Below are positions 34,862 to 44,721 of a stretch of 64,000 nt of DNA, piece after piece (position 1 is the first letter of the stretch; each line of letters starts with the position of its first letter). The position numbers were made by a program, and so were the translations under genes. The DNA comes from Halochromatium glycolicum (GTDB lineage Bacteria > Pseudomonadota > Gammaproteobacteria > Chromatiales > Chromatiaceae), in NCBI RefSeq assembly GCF_016584085.1, contig NZ_NRSJ01000012.1, positions 1 to 64,000 on the forward strand, read 5' to 3'. Under the pieces are notes generated by a model. The model saw only the letters and a program-made list of their open reading frames with translations. It did not search any database and was not told the DNA's origin.

Positions 34862-35155
34862 GACCGTTGCCCGAAGAGGGCCTTAGCATGACATAGGCGC
34901 CAGGCCGCGAACTGGACTCCACTGGCACTGACGATTTCGAGCGGATCGGGGCATCGACCGGTCTCGCTGCGCGTCCTGGGCCGTCCATTGCCTGGCGGCC
35001 ACAATTCGGCATCGCTCCCAACGAGCCGCTATACTGCGCCTAGCATTGACGAAACAACCGTTTGAACCGGCGCGCCGGCGCACCAACCTCCCCGATCGGC
35101 GAACGGGTCAGACCGACCGCGCTCCGCCCCTTCCTCTGGCCACTGGACGAGACCC
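34862..35155. other. Divergent intergenic region CNNM / RND operon
   Basis: About 294 bases, no convincing ORF, hairpin or operator. GGACGAG just before 35156 gives the adaptor gene its ribosome site. Promoters in both directions are expected but not recognised. Confidence 0.35.
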
Positions 35156-36244
35156 ATGATCCTGCGCTTTCTGCTCGTATTCCTGATCCTGCTGGCCCTC
35201 GCCGGCGGGCTCGGCTTGCTGAAATACCAGCAGATCCAGCAGCAAATGGCGGCCTTCTCGCAGCCGCAGCCGCCCTCGACCGTCTCGGCGGTGACGGTCG
35301 AGACCCGCACCTGGCAGCCGCAGCTGGAGGCGGTCGGCAGCGTCCAGGCGGTCCAGGGCGTGCTGGTCAACAACCAGGTCGCCGGCCAGATCGAGCGCAT
35401 CCTGTTCGAGTCCGGCGACCGGGTCAGCGCCGGCCAAGCCTTGGTGCAGCTCGACACCGAGGTCGACGAGGCCGATCTGGTCGGCCTCAAGGCGGGCCTG
35501 AACCTGGCCAAACTGCAGCTCGAGCGCAATCAGAAGTTGCTGCGCGACCGCGCGGTCTCTCAAGGCGATGTCGACGAGCTCAGCGCCCAGGTCTCGCAGG
35601 CGATGGCGCAGGTGGAGGCCAAGGAGGCCCTGATCCGCAAGAAGACCATCCGCGCCCCGTTCGACGGTCAGCTCGGCATCCGCCGCGTCGACCTCGGTCA
35701 GTTCCTCGATGCCGGCTCGGCGATCGTCGAGCTGGAGGCGCTCGACCCGGTCTATGTCGACTATACACTGCCCGAGCGCCGGCTCTCGCAGATCGCCGTC
35801 GGCCAGTCGATCGAGGTGCGCGTCAGCGCCTATCCCGAGCAAACCTTCGCCGGTGAGATCCGGGCGATCAGTCCGGCGGTGAACGCCGAGACCCGCAACA
35901 TCCAGGTGCGCGCCCTACTGCCCAATCCGGACCAGCGGCTGCTGCCCGGCATGTTCGCGAAGGTCTCGACCCTGCTGCCGGCCAAGGATGCGGTGCTGAC
36001 GCTGCCGCGCCAGGCGGTGACCTACAACACCTACGGCGACTCGGTGTTCGTGATCGAGCCCGGCAGCGGCGAGCAGGAAGGCCAGCTCGTCGTGCAGCGC
36101 CGCCAGATCCAGACCGGCGCGGTGCGCGGTCAGGAGATCGAGGTGGTCGAGGGGCTGACGGCCGGTGAGCGCGTGGTCTCGGCCGGCCAGGTCAAATTGC
36201 GCAACGGCGCGGCGGTCGAGATCGTCGAGGACGCCGCCGAATGA
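35156..36244 (+). CDS. RND efflux periplasmic adaptor
   Basis: A 362-residue membrane-fusion protein. An N-terminal anchor (MILRFLLVFLILLALAGGLG) precedes a lipoyl half-motif (NNQVAGQIERILFESGDRVS), a helical hairpin (LARNQKLLRDRAVSQGDVDEL-like), the second lipoyl half (KTIRAPFDGQLGIRRVDLGQFL), a beta-barrel domain and a membrane-proximal domain (VKLRNGAAVEI). It is not a lipoprotein. It bridges the permease to an outer-membrane channel, which is not encoded here. Its stop overlaps the permease start by four bases (ATGA). Confidence 0.92.
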   Translation: MILRFLLVFLILLALAGGLGLLKYQQIQQQMAAFSQPQPPSTVSAVTVETRTWQPQLEAVGSVQAVQGVLVNNQVAGQIERILFESGDRVSAGQALVQLDTEVDEADLVGLKAGLNLAKLQLERNQKLLRDRAVSQGDVDELSAQVSQAMAQVEAKEALIRKKTIRAPFDGQLGIRRVDLGQFLDAGSAIVELEALDPVYVDYTLPERRLSQIAVGQSIEVRVSAYPEQTFAGEIRAISPAVNAETRNIQVRALLPNPDQRLLPGMFAKVSTLLPAKDAVLTLPRQAVTYNTYGDSVFVIEPGSGEQEGQLVVQRRQIQTGAVRGQEIEVVEGLTAGERVVSAGQVKLRNGAAVEIVEDAAE

Positions 36245-39200
36245 GATTCACCGACCTCTTCGTCCACCGGCCGGTGCTGGCCAGCGTGGTCAGCCTGCTG
36301 ATCTTCATCCTCGGGCTGCGCGCGCTCGCCGGACTCGAGATCCGCCAATACCCGGAGACCCAGAACACGGTCGTCACCGTGACCACCGCCTACCCGGGCG
36401 CGAGCAGCGAGTTGGTCAAGGGCTTCATCACGACCCCGCTGCAGCAGGCGATCGCCGAGGCCGACGGCATCGATTATCTCACCGCGACCAGCACCCAGGG
36501 CGTCTCGACCATCGAGGCCAACATGCGCCTCAACTACGACCCCAATGCGGCGGTCGCCGAGATCCAGGCCAAGGTCGCCAGCCAGCGCAACGTGCTGCCG
36601 GCAGCGGCGCAGAACCCGGTCATCGACTCGACCACCGGTGATTCGACGGCCTTGATGTACCTCGCCTTCTACAGCGAGAAGATGACGCTGCCGCAGATCA
36701 CCGACTACCTGATCCGGGTGGTGCAGCCTTCGCTGCAGGCGCTCGAGGGGGTCGCCAAGGCCGAGATCTTCGGCAACCAGACCTTCGCGATGCGGGTCTG
36801 GCTCGATCCCGACCGGATGGCCTCGCTCGGGGTCAGCGGCGAGCAGGTCGCGCAGGTGCTGGCCGCGAACAACTACCTCGCCGGCGTCGGCCAGATCAAG
36901 GGCGAGACGGTGCAGATCGACCTCTCGACCACCACCGATGTCGGCGATGTCGAGAGCTTCCGCAAGCTGGTCGTGCACGAGACCGGCGGCACCCTGGTGC
37001 GCCTCGAGGACATCGCCGAGGTCGAGCTCGGCCCCGCCAACTACGACTCGGCGACCCTCTATAAGGGCATCCCGGCGATCTTCATCGGCGTCGAGCAGAC
37101 GCCCGGCGCTAACCCGCTCAATGTCGCCGAGCGCGTCCATGACGCCCTGCCCGGCCTCCGAGCGCAGTTCCCGGAGGGGCTCGAGGCGCACATCCCCTAT
37201 GACGCCAGCGAGTTCATCCAGGAGTCGATCGAGGAGGTCTTCAAGACCCTCGCCGAGGCGGTGCTGATCGTGCTGTTCGTGATCTTCCTCTCACTCGGCT
37301 CGCTGCGCGCGGCGATCGTGCCGTCGGTCGCGGTGCCGCTGTCGCTGGTCGGCGCCGGCTTCCTGATGCTGCTCGCCGGCTTCTCGATCAATCTCTTGAC
37401 CCTGCTGGCGATGGTGCTGGCGATCGGCATCGTCGTCGACGACGCCATCATCGTGGTCGAGAACGTTCACCGCCACATCGAGATGGGCAAGACCGGGATG
37501 CAGGCCGCCCTCGAGGGCGCGCGCGAGCTGGCCGGGCCGATCATCGCGATGACCACGACCCTGGTCGCGGTCTATGCGCCGATCGGCTTCATGGGCGGGC
37601 TGGTCGGCTCGCTGTTCGTCGAGTTCGCGTTCACGCTCGCCGGCGCGGTGCTGGTCTCCGGTGTCGTCGCGCTGACGCTCTCGCCGATGATCTCGGCGCG
37701 GGTGCTGCACTCGAGCAAGGAGGAAGGGCGCTTCGAGCATCTGGTCGAGCAGTTCTTCCAAGGACTCGCGCGTTTCTATGGCAAGGTGCTGCACGGCTGG
37801 CTGCGCTTCCCCAGCGTGACCGTGCTGGTCGCGGTCGCGGTCGTCGCCAGTGTCTATGCGATGTACACCATGACCGAGAAGGAGCTCGCCCCGACCGAGG
37901 ACCAGAGCATCCTGTTCTTCCAGGCGACCGCGCCGGAGACCGCGACCATCGACTACGATCTGCGCTACATCGACCAGATGCTGGAGCTGTTCGAGCAGAT
38001 CCCCGAGTATCAGGAGAGCTTCATCATCGCTGGCTTCGGCGGCAGCCCGGCCACGACCTTCGGCGGCTTCAAGATGCCCCAGCCGTCCGAGCGCGAGCGC
38101 TCGCAGATGACGATCCAGCCCGAGCTGCAGGGCAAGCTGGCGCGTATCCCCGGCTTCCAGACCGTGCTCTTCCCGCGTCCGAGCCTGCCCTCGCCCGGGC
38201 GCGGCGTGCCGGTCGAGTTCGTGCTCGTCTCCGATGCCAGCTATCCGGAGCTGGCGCGCTTCGCCGACGAGCTGGTCGGGCGCGCGATGCAGAGCGGGCA
38301 GTTCATGTTCCTGCAGAAGGACGTCAAGTTCGAGCGCCCGCGCACCGTCATCGAGGTCGACCGCGACCTCGCCGGCGACCTCGGTATCGATATGCAGCAA
38401 TTCGGGCAATCGCTCGGGGTGATGCTGAACGAGGATTACGTCAACTGGTTCAGTCTGGAAGGTCGCAGCTACAAGGTGATCCCGCAGGTCGATCGTGAGG
38501 CGCGCAACGCGATCGAGCGTATCGAGGACTACAACCTCCGCACCGACACCGGCGAGCTGGTGCCGGTGTCGACGCTGGTGAGCATCCGCCAGACGGTCGA
38601 GCCCTCGCAGCGCACCCAGTTCCAGCAGCTCAACGCGATCACCCTCTCCGGCGTGCCGACGCCTGGGGTCACGCTCGGCGATGCCCTCGCCTATCTAGAG
38701 GAGACCGCTGCCGAGATCCTGCCGCGCAACGTGCGCTGGGACTACAAGGGCGAATCGCGCCAGTTCAAGAGCGAGGGCGGCGCGCTCGAGGCGACCTTCT
38801 TCCTGTCGATCCTGGTCATCTATCTGGTGCTCGCGGCCCAGTTCGAGAGCTGGCGCGACCCGTTCGTGATCCTGATGTCGGTGCCGCTGACCATCGCCGG
38901 CGCGATGGTCTTCCTGTTCCTCGGCTTCGCGAGCATCAACATCTACACCCAGGTCGGGCTGATCACGCTCATCGGGCTGATCGCGAAGAACGGCATCCTG
39001 ATCGTCGAGTTCGCCAACCAGCTGCGCGAGCAGGAAGGGCTCGACAAGCGCGCGGCGGTCGAGCAGGCCTCGCAGATCCGGCTGCGGCCGATCCTGATGA
39101 CCACGGTCGCGATGCTGGTCGCGATGATCCCGCTGCTGCTCGCGAGCGGCCCGGGTGCCGTGAGCCGCTTCGACATCGGTCTGGTCATCGCCACCGGGCT

Positions 39201-39318
39201 CGGGATCGGCACCTTCTTCACGCTGTTCGTGGTGCCGGCGATGTATGTGCTGGTGGCCTCGAAACAGGTGAGGCGTCTGGATAGCTCGCAACCGGCGCGG
39301 GAGCCGAGCGTGGGTTGA
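36241..39318 (+). CDS. RND efflux permease (HAE1, AcrB/MexB-like)
   Basis: A 1025-residue inner-membrane drug/proton antiporter of normal length. It begins MRFTDLFVHRPVLASVVSLL. TM4 carries the paired Asp of proton relay (GIVVDDAIIVVENVH), and TM10 the matching Lys (GLIAKNGILIVEF). Porter-domain signatures include TTPLQQAIAEADGIDYL and IRLRPILMTT-like text. Multidrug export in the HAE1 subfamily is likely; the substrate cannot be read off. Translationally coupled to the adaptor. Confidence 0.93.
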   Translation: MRFTDLFVHRPVLASVVSLLIFILGLRALAGLEIRQYPETQNTVVTVTTAYPGASSELVKGFITTPLQQAIAEADGIDYLTATSTQGVSTIEANMRLNYDPNAAVAEIQAKVASQRNVLPAAAQNPVIDSTTGDSTALMYLAFYSEKMTLPQITDYLIRVVQPSLQALEGVAKAEIFGNQTFAMRVWLDPDRMASLGVSGEQVAQVLAANNYLAGVGQIKGETVQIDLSTTTDVGDVESFRKLVVHETGGTLVRLEDIAEVELGPANYDSATLYKGIPAIFIGVEQTPGANPLNVAERVHDALPGLRAQFPEGLEAHIPYDASEFIQESIEEVFKTLAEAVLIVLFVIFLSLGSLRAAIVPSVAVPLSLVGAGFLMLLAGFSINLLTLLAMVLAIGIVVDDAIIVVENVHRHIEMGKTGMQAALEGARELAGPIIAMTTTLVAVYAPIGFMGGLVGSLFVEFAFTLAGAVLVSGVVALTLSPMISARVLHSSKEEGRFEHLVEQFFQGLARFYGKVLHGWLRFPSVTVLVAVAVVASVYAMYTMTEKELAPTEDQSILFFQATAPETATIDYDLRYIDQMLELFEQIPEYQESFIIAGFGGSPATTFGGFKMPQPSERERSQMTIQPELQGKLARIPGFQTVLFPRPSLPSPGRGVPVEFVLVSDASYPELARFADELVGRAMQSGQFMFLQKDVKFERPRTVIEVDRDLAGDLGIDMQQFGQSLGVMLNEDYVNWFSLEGRSYKVIPQVDREARNAIERIEDYNLRTDTGELVPVSTLVSIRQTVEPSQRTQFQQLNAITLSGVPTPGVTLGDALAYLEETAAEILPRNVRWDYKGESRQFKSEGGALEATFFLSILVIYLVLAAQFESWRDPFVILMSVPLTIAGAMVFLFLGFASINIYTQVGLITLIGLIAKNGILIVEFANQLREQEGLDKRAAVEQASQIRLRPILMTTVAMLVAMIPLLLASGPGAVSRFDIGLVIATGLGIGTFFTLFVVPAMYVLVASKQVRRLDSSQPAREPSVG

Positions 39319-39424
39319 GCGGCCGCGAGCCGCGAGGCATTACCGTCAACGACAGTCCCCACTGGCGCGAGGTATCCGCATAGAGATAGCCTAACGCCTC
39401 TGTCCTGTCGCGAGGTCCTCCCCC

Positions 39425-39985
39425 ATGGAAGCGAGACGACTAAGCACCGTCGATGATCTGCTGCGCTCCAGCGAGGAGCGTGTCGAGCTGATAGACGGTG
39501 AAATCGTCAAGCGCCCGATGGCGCGCTCCGAGCATGCGCTGATCCAATCCGGCCTCTCCGACGAGGTCTCGCTGTTCAAGCGCAAGGACGGCCCTGGCGG
39601 CTGGTGGATCATGCCCGAGATCAGCGTCGAGTATGCCGAGCACCAATGCCCCAGCCATGATCTGGCAGGATGGCGCAAAGAACGCGTCCCCGGCCGTCCC
39701 TCGGGGATCATGACCATCCTCCCCGACTGGGTGTGCGAGATCACCTCACCTGGACACGAACGAAAGGACCTGTTCCACCATTTCTTGCTCTTGCAGCGCA
39801 ACCAGGTGCCCTACTACTGGGTCATCTCCCCGGAAGACAAGACACTGATTGCTTACGAATTGCTTGCAGAGACCTACCATGTTGCCTTTGCTGTGGAGTC
39901 GGGCGTCGATCAGTCGCTCGGCAAGTCCAGAATCCCGCCTTTTGCCGACACCGAGATCGATCTCGACTATGTGTTCGGCGATTGA
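39425..39985 (+). CDS. Uma2-family nuclease-like protein (DUF820)
   Basis: A 186-residue protein of the Uma2/DUF820 PD-(D/E)xK fold: RVELIDGEIVKRPMARSEHA, then LPDWVCEITSPGHERKDLFHH with the core Asp and Glu, and VPYYWVISPEDKTLIAYEL. These genes are abundant in cyanobacteria and sulfur bacteria; role unproven, possibly mobile-element linked. It stands 38 bases before the SNF2 helicase gene on the same strand. Confidence 0.88.
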   Translation: MEARRLSTVDDLLRSSEERVELIDGEIVKRPMARSEHALIQSGLSDEVSLFKRKDGPGGWWIMPEISVEYAEHQCPSHDLAGWRKERVPGRPSGIMTILPDWVCEITSPGHERKDLFHHFLLLQRNQVPYYWVISPEDKTLIAYELLAETYHVAFAVESGVDQSLGKSRIPPFADTEIDLDYVFGD

Positions 39986-40023
39986 CCGGTAAGCTACACC
40001 GAACTTCACGATCGCGCGCCTCA

Positions 40024-43000
40024 ATGGAGATCCTGCACGCCTTCTGGCACCCCGATCCAACCGATGCCTTCGCCCGCGGCGGCCGCTTCCGACTCTGGGT
40101 CGAGACCGACCTGCCGCCCAAGCCAGCAGCGGCCCGCAAGGCCAAGCAGCCCAAGGCGCAGCAGCCGGCCCCGCACCCGTTCGCGCTGCCCAAGGCGCGC
40201 TGGCCGGAGCTGCTCGAGACGTTCGGGTCGGCGACCACGCGCGACGCGGCCGAGGGGCGCCTGCAGCCCTGCCCAGTCTGGCTGCCGAGCAGCCCGGATC
40301 GGCCTCTGCCCTCGCCCGAGCTGGCCCATCGCCTCGGCGAGCCGGTCACGGGCCTGGCGGATGCGGAAGCCGACGCCGATTCCAGTGCTGACCCAGATGC
40401 CGATTCCGATACGATCAGGCGGCGCCCCTGGCAGGTCGAGACCTTCCCGCTCGAGGCGCCGCTGCGCCAATTCCGCGAGCTGCGCTTCCTGACCGATGAC
40501 ACCTTCGGCGATCGGCGCGCCGGCCCCGATCTGCTGTTCTGGCATTGGCTCACGCAAGCGCTCAAGCAGCTGTTGCTGCAGGATCAGTATCTGCCCGGCC
40601 TGCGCTATCGCCAGCCACCGAAGCTCCCGAGGCGCAAGAGCGCCCCGCCCGGCGAGCTGCACCCGGTCTGGCAATGGGCCGGCCGTGCCTATGAGCAGCT
40701 GATCGAACAGGCGGTGCCGGCAATGCCAGCAGCGTGCGCCGCCGGCAGCGAGACCCCGCTCGACCCGGCCAGCGTGCTCGCACACTGTGCCGCAGTCCTG
40801 CTCGACGAGCTGGTGCGCACGACGCCGCTGCCGGCCACCTTCGAGAAGCGCATCGACGGCAGCCTCATCGCGTTCGGGCTCAAGGTCGAGCCCGGTCAGC
40901 ACCCGTTGCCTGCCACCGAGGGCGGATTGGCGCTGTATCGGGAGTGGCGCCGCTGGCGTCAGGCCATCGACGGCGGCGAGCAAGCGGCGCGCTTCACGCT
41001 CGGCTTCCGCCTGCTCGAGCCCGACCCGGCCGAACCCGAACAGGCCGAGGCCGACGCCGACCCCCAGGCCAGCAACTGGACCCTGGAGCTGATCGTGATC
41101 CCGCGCGACGACCCCTCTCAGCGGCTGCCGCTGGCCGATTATTGGGATGCCTTGAGCGAGGAGCAGGAGGCCTTCCGCGCGCGGCTCGGCGATGCCGATT
41201 TCGAGCGCCATCTGCTGCTCGATCTCGGGCTCGCCGCGCGCATCTATCCCAAGCTCTGGGATGGGATGGCGACCGCTGAGCCGCAGGCGCTCGCGCTGAG
41301 CATCGACGAGGCCTTCGACTTCCTCAAGGACTCGGCCTGGGTGCTCGAGAGCGCCGGCTACAAGGTGGTGGTGCCGGCCTGGTGGACGCCGAGCGGGCGG
41401 CGCCGGGCCAAACTGCGCCTGCAGGGCGCGAGCGCGCCGAGCGCATCGAGCAGCGAGACCGCGGCCGGCACCCGCCGCTTCGGCCTCGATCAGCTGCTGC
41501 AATACCGCTACGCGCTCAGCATCGGCGACGAGGAGGTCAGCCCCGAGGAATGGGAAGCACTTATCGCCGCCAAGACCCCGCTGGTGCGCTTTCGCGGCGA
41601 ATGGGTCGAGCTCGACCGCGAGCGTATGGCCGAGATGCTCGCGTTCTGGCAGCGCCAAGGCGACGAGACCGTCAGCCTCAGCCTGCCCGAGCTGTTGCAG
41701 CAGACCGCTCAGGACGAGACGCTGGAGATCGACCGCGACTCGGCCCTGGCCGAGATGCTCGAGCGCCTGAGCGACGACAGCCGCCTGGAGCTGGCCGAGA
41801 CGCCAGCGGCGCTCAACGCCACCTTGCGCGACTACCAACGCCGCGGCCTGTCCTGGATCGGCTATCTGGAGCAGCTCGGGATGAACGGCTGTCTCGCCGA
41901 CGACATGGGCCTCGGCAAGACCCTGCAGGTAATCGCGCAGCTGGTGCGCGAGCGAGAAGACGGCGCCCAGCGAGGTGCCAGGCCGGGCGGCGAGTCGGAC
42001 GCTCAGCCGGATGCCGGGCCGGGTGCCGAGCCGGGCGGCGAGCCGGCCGTAGCGCCGGTCCCCGAGCCGGGTCCGACCCTGTTGGTCGCCCCGACCTCGG
42101 TGCTCGGCAACTGGCAGCGCGAGGTGCAGCGCTTCGCGCCGCAGCTCTCGACCCATCTGCATCATGGTCCGGCGCGCGAGCAGGACAAGACGGCCTTTGC
42201 CGCCCAGGCCGGGCAGGTCGCGCTGGTGATCACCTCCTACGCGCTCGCGCGCAAGGATGCCGCCTTGCTATCGAGCCTCGACTGGCACCGGGTGGTACTG
42301 GACGAGGCGCAGAACATCAAGAACCCGAAGGCGGCGCAGACCAAGGCGGTCTACAAGCTGCCAGCACCGCGCCGGCTGGCGCTGACCGGCACCCCGGTCG
42401 AGAATCGGCTCGGCGATCTCTGGTCGTTGTTCGAGTTCCTGCAGCCGGGCTATCTCGGCACCCGGGCGCGCTTCCGCAAGACCTTCGAGCTGCCGGTGCA
42501 GCGCGACAAGGACCCGGTCCAGACCCACACGCTCAAGCAGCTGGTGCAGCCGTTCATCCTTAGGCGCGTTAAGACCGATAAGGCGATCATCAGCGACCTG
42601 CCCGACAAGCTCGAGGCGCCGCAATACTGCCAGCTCAGCCGCGAGCAAGGCGCCCTCTACGAGAGCCTGGTGCGCGATGTCGAGCAGCAGCTCGAGCAGG
42701 TCGAAGGGTCCGAGCGCAGCGGCCTGATGCTCTCGACCCTGATGAAGCTGAAGCAGATCTGCAACCACCCGGCGCAGTTCCTGCACGACGGCAGCCCCTT
42801 CACCCCCCAGCGCTCGAACAAGTTGCAACGACTGCAGGAGATGCTCGAGGAGACCATGAGCGAGGGCGACAGCGTGCTGGTCTTCACCCAGTTCACCGAG
42901 ATCGGCGAGCAACTCGAGCGGCTCGCCCGCCAGCGCTGGCGCCTCAACACCTTCTTCCTGCACGGCGGCACCCCGCAGCGCCGGCGCGAGGCGATGATCG

Positions 43001-43356
43001 CCGAGTTCCAGGACCCGGCCAGCGCGCCGTCGCTATTCATCCTCTCGCTCAAGGCCGGCGGCGTCGGCATCACCCTGACCAAGGCCAACCATGTGTTCCA
43101 TTTCGACCGCTGGTGGAACCCGGCGGTCGAGGACCAGGCCAGCGACCGCGCCTACCGCATCGGCCAGGAGAAGACCGTGTTCGTGCACAAGTTCGTGACC
43201 CTAGGCACGCTCGAGGAGCGCATCGACGCGATGATCGAAGAGAAGAAGGCGGTGGCCGGCGCCATCATCGGTGATGATGAGTCTTGGCTCACCGATCTGG
43301 ACAACGACCGCTTCAAGGCGCTGATTCGGCTCAATCGGGAGGCGGTTGGGGAGTGA
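40024..43356 (+). CDS. SNF2-family ATP-dependent helicase
   Basis: A 1110-residue cytosolic SNF2 enzyme. The first 600 residues are the bacterial SNF2-associated region. The motor follows: LADDMGLGKTLQ (Walker A, about residue 625-635), VVLDEAQNIKNPKAAQ (DEAQ, 760-763), LTGTPVENRLGDLWSLFEFL, LKAGGVGITLTKANHVFHFDRWWNP and QASDRAYRIGQ (motif VI, about 1038). A low-complexity Gly/Ala/Pro/Glu insert separates motifs I and Ia. The downstream neighbour is a SWIM zinc-finger gene, a common pairing for this type. The start opens MEILHAFWHP, the family's usual N-terminus. Confidence 0.92.
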   Translation: MEILHAFWHPDPTDAFARGGRFRLWVETDLPPKPAAARKAKQPKAQQPAPHPFALPKARWPELLETFGSATTRDAAEGRLQPCPVWLPSSPDRPLPSPELAHRLGEPVTGLADAEADADSSADPDADSDTIRRRPWQVETFPLEAPLRQFRELRFLTDDTFGDRRAGPDLLFWHWLTQALKQLLLQDQYLPGLRYRQPPKLPRRKSAPPGELHPVWQWAGRAYEQLIEQAVPAMPAACAAGSETPLDPASVLAHCAAVLLDELVRTTPLPATFEKRIDGSLIAFGLKVEPGQHPLPATEGGLALYREWRRWRQAIDGGEQAARFTLGFRLLEPDPAEPEQAEADADPQASNWTLELIVIPRDDPSQRLPLADYWDALSEEQEAFRARLGDADFERHLLLDLGLAARIYPKLWDGMATAEPQALALSIDEAFDFLKDSAWVLESAGYKVVVPAWWTPSGRRRAKLRLQGASAPSASSSETAAGTRRFGLDQLLQYRYALSIGDEEVSPEEWEALIAAKTPLVRFRGEWVELDRERMAEMLAFWQRQGDETVSLSLPELLQQTAQDETLEIDRDSALAEMLERLSDDSRLELAETPAALNATLRDYQRRGLSWIGYLEQLGMNGCLADDMGLGKTLQVIAQLVREREDGAQRGARPGGESDAQPDAGPGAEPGGEPAVAPVPEPGPTLLVAPTSVLGNWQREVQRFAPQLSTHLHHGPAREQDKTAFAAQAGQVALVITSYALARKDAALLSSLDWHRVVLDEAQNIKNPKAAQTKAVYKLPAPRRLALTGTPVENRLGDLWSLFEFLQPGYLGTRARFRKTFELPVQRDKDPVQTHTLKQLVQPFILRRVKTDKAIISDLPDKLEAPQYCQLSREQGALYESLVRDVEQQLEQVEGSERSGLMLSTLMKLKQICNHPAQFLHDGSPFTPQRSNKLQRLQEMLEETMSEGDSVLVFTQFTEIGEQLERLARQRWRLNTFFLHGGTPQRRREAMIAEFQDPASAPSLFILSLKAGGVGITLTKANHVFHFDRWWNPAVEDQASDRAYRIGQEKTVFVHKFVTLGTLEERIDAMIEEKKAVAGAIIGDDESWLTDLDNDRFKALIRLNREAVGE

Positions 43357-43400
43357 AGTGTGAAGTTTGAAGTGAGAAGTTTGAAGGGTGAAGGTTCAAT
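43357..43400. repeat. Short GTGAAGTTTGA-type repeats before SWIM gene
   Basis: The 44-base gap is built from repeated GTGAAG / AGTTTGAAG units (GTGAAGTGTGAAGTTTGAAG and a second run). It has no coding function. The repeat lies directly in front of the SWIM gene start and leaves no room for a separate promoter. Confidence 0.6.
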
Positions 43401-44300
43401 ATGAGCAGCCATGGCAAGACCTGGTGGGGGCAGCGCTTCATCGCGGCGCTGGAGGAGCAGATGGATGCCGGGCGCCTGCAGCGGGGGCGTTCCTATGGCG
43501 GACCGAGCCGGATTCTCGGTTTCGAGATCGGGGCTGATGGCAAGGTCAGCGCGACCGTGCGCGGCAACGTCAATCCGTACTTCGGGGTCACCAAGGAGCC
43601 CCGCTATCAGGTTGAACTGCAGCTCGCGCCGATCCCGGCCAAGGCACGCAAGGCATTGATCGCTCAGCTCGGCAGCCGCGCCGATCTGGTCAGCCGGCTG
43701 CTGATGAACGAGATGCCCGATGACATCGACGCCGCCTTCGCGGCCTCGGGCTTCACGCTGTTGCCGCACAGCGCGCAGGACTTCGCGCGCACCGATTGCT
43801 CCTGTCCCGACTACGCCAATCCCTGCAAGCATATCGCCGGCGTCTACTATCGGCTCGCCGATCAGCTCGACCAGGACCCGCTGCTGCTGTTCGAGCTGCG
43901 CGGGCTCGGGCGCGCCCGGCTGCGCGCCGAGCTTGCGAAGACGCCACTCGGCCAGGCGCTCGCGCCGCTGATGAGCGAGGACGACGAGGCGCCGCCGGAA
44001 CCGGTCGAGTCGCTCTATCCGCCCCTGTTGCCGCACGCGCAGCCGCAAGCGGCGCGGCCGCAAGGGACGGCAGCGAGTGTGGAGGCAGGCGCAGCGGCCG
44101 TCGATGCGCGCGCCTTCTGGCATGCGCCCGCGCCGCTGCCCGAGGATAAGGCGCACTCGGGCGAAGCGGCCAGCGTGCCGGCCATGCTGGTCAAGAAGGG
44201 CGGCGACTTCCCGCCGTTCTGGGACCGCTCGCAGTCGTTCATCGCGGTGATGGAGGAGCTCTATCGCCGCGTCAAGAGCAAGCACAAGCAGCGCCTGTGA
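43401..44300 (+). CDS. SWIM zinc-finger protein, SNF2 partner
   Basis: A 299-residue protein. The N-terminal half opens KTWWGQRFIAALEEQMDAGRLQRG and GRSYGGPSRILGF. The SWIM finger is CSCPDYANPCKHIAG, with C133, C135, C142 and H144 in the CxCxnCxH pattern. A Pro/Ala-rich linker precedes a short C-terminal helix. SWIM fingers bind DNA or protein; pairing with a SNF2 ATPase suggests a two-part chromatin-like remodelling or repair complex, which is inference. Confidence 0.9.
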   Translation: MSSHGKTWWGQRFIAALEEQMDAGRLQRGRSYGGPSRILGFEIGADGKVSATVRGNVNPYFGVTKEPRYQVELQLAPIPAKARKALIAQLGSRADLVSRLLMNEMPDDIDAAFAASGFTLLPHSAQDFARTDCSCPDYANPCKHIAGVYYRLADQLDQDPLLLFELRGLGRARLRAELAKTPLGQALAPLMSEDDEAPPEPVESLYPPLLPHAQPQAARPQGTAASVEAGAAAVDARAFWHAPAPLPEDKAHSGEAASVPAMLVKKGGDFPPFWDRSQSFIAVMEELYRRVKSKHKQRL

Positions 44301-44325
44301 TCGGCGACGCCCCGGTGTGACCCGA

Positions 44326-44721
44326 ATGGACAGCGAACGCCTGAACGAACGCATCGTCGATTTCCTCAAGGGCGTGCATCAACTCGAGCGCGCCGTCGCC
44401 CAGCCGTTCAACGAGTTCACGCGCGACGCAACGATCCAACGCTTCGAATTTTGTTACGAGCTGGCCTGGAAGCTGCTCAAGCTCAAGCTCGAAAGGGAGG
44501 GCATCGATGCGCGAACGCCGAGACAGGCGCTGCAGGAGGCCCTGCAGGTCGCGCTGATCGACGACGGCAATGCCTGGAGCGAGATCCAGCGCTACCGTAA
44601 CCTCACCAGTCACACTTACAACGAGCGGTTGGCCGATGAGGTCTATGCCTTCATCGGCCAACAGGCGCTACCGCGATTCCAGCGGCTGGCGCAGGAGGCC
44701 AACGCATGGAAGACCCGCTGA
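44326..44721 (+). CDS. HI0074-family nucleotidyltransferase substrate-binding/HEPN-like protein
   Basis: A 131-residue helical protein: LNERIVDFLKGVHQLERAVA, RFEFCYELAWKLLKLKLERE, then RYRNLTSHTYNE near the C-terminus, as in HI0074-type proteins that pair with small nucleotidyltransferases. A GTG three codons upstream (44317) is also possible. It overlaps the next gene by 16 bases. The two together resemble a TA-like module. Confidence 0.85.
   Translation: MDSERLNERIVDFLKGVHQLERAVAQPFNEFTRDATIQRFEFCYELAWKLLKLKLEREGIDARTPRQALQEALQVALIDDGNAWSEIQRYRNLTSHTYNERLADEVYAFIGQQALPRFQRLAQEANAWKTR

Noticed and set aside
40021..42165. 714-codon leftward ORF antisense to the SNF2 helicase
   Set aside because: Same GC-bias artefact; the plus strand carries the helicase motifs and the SNF2-associated domain.
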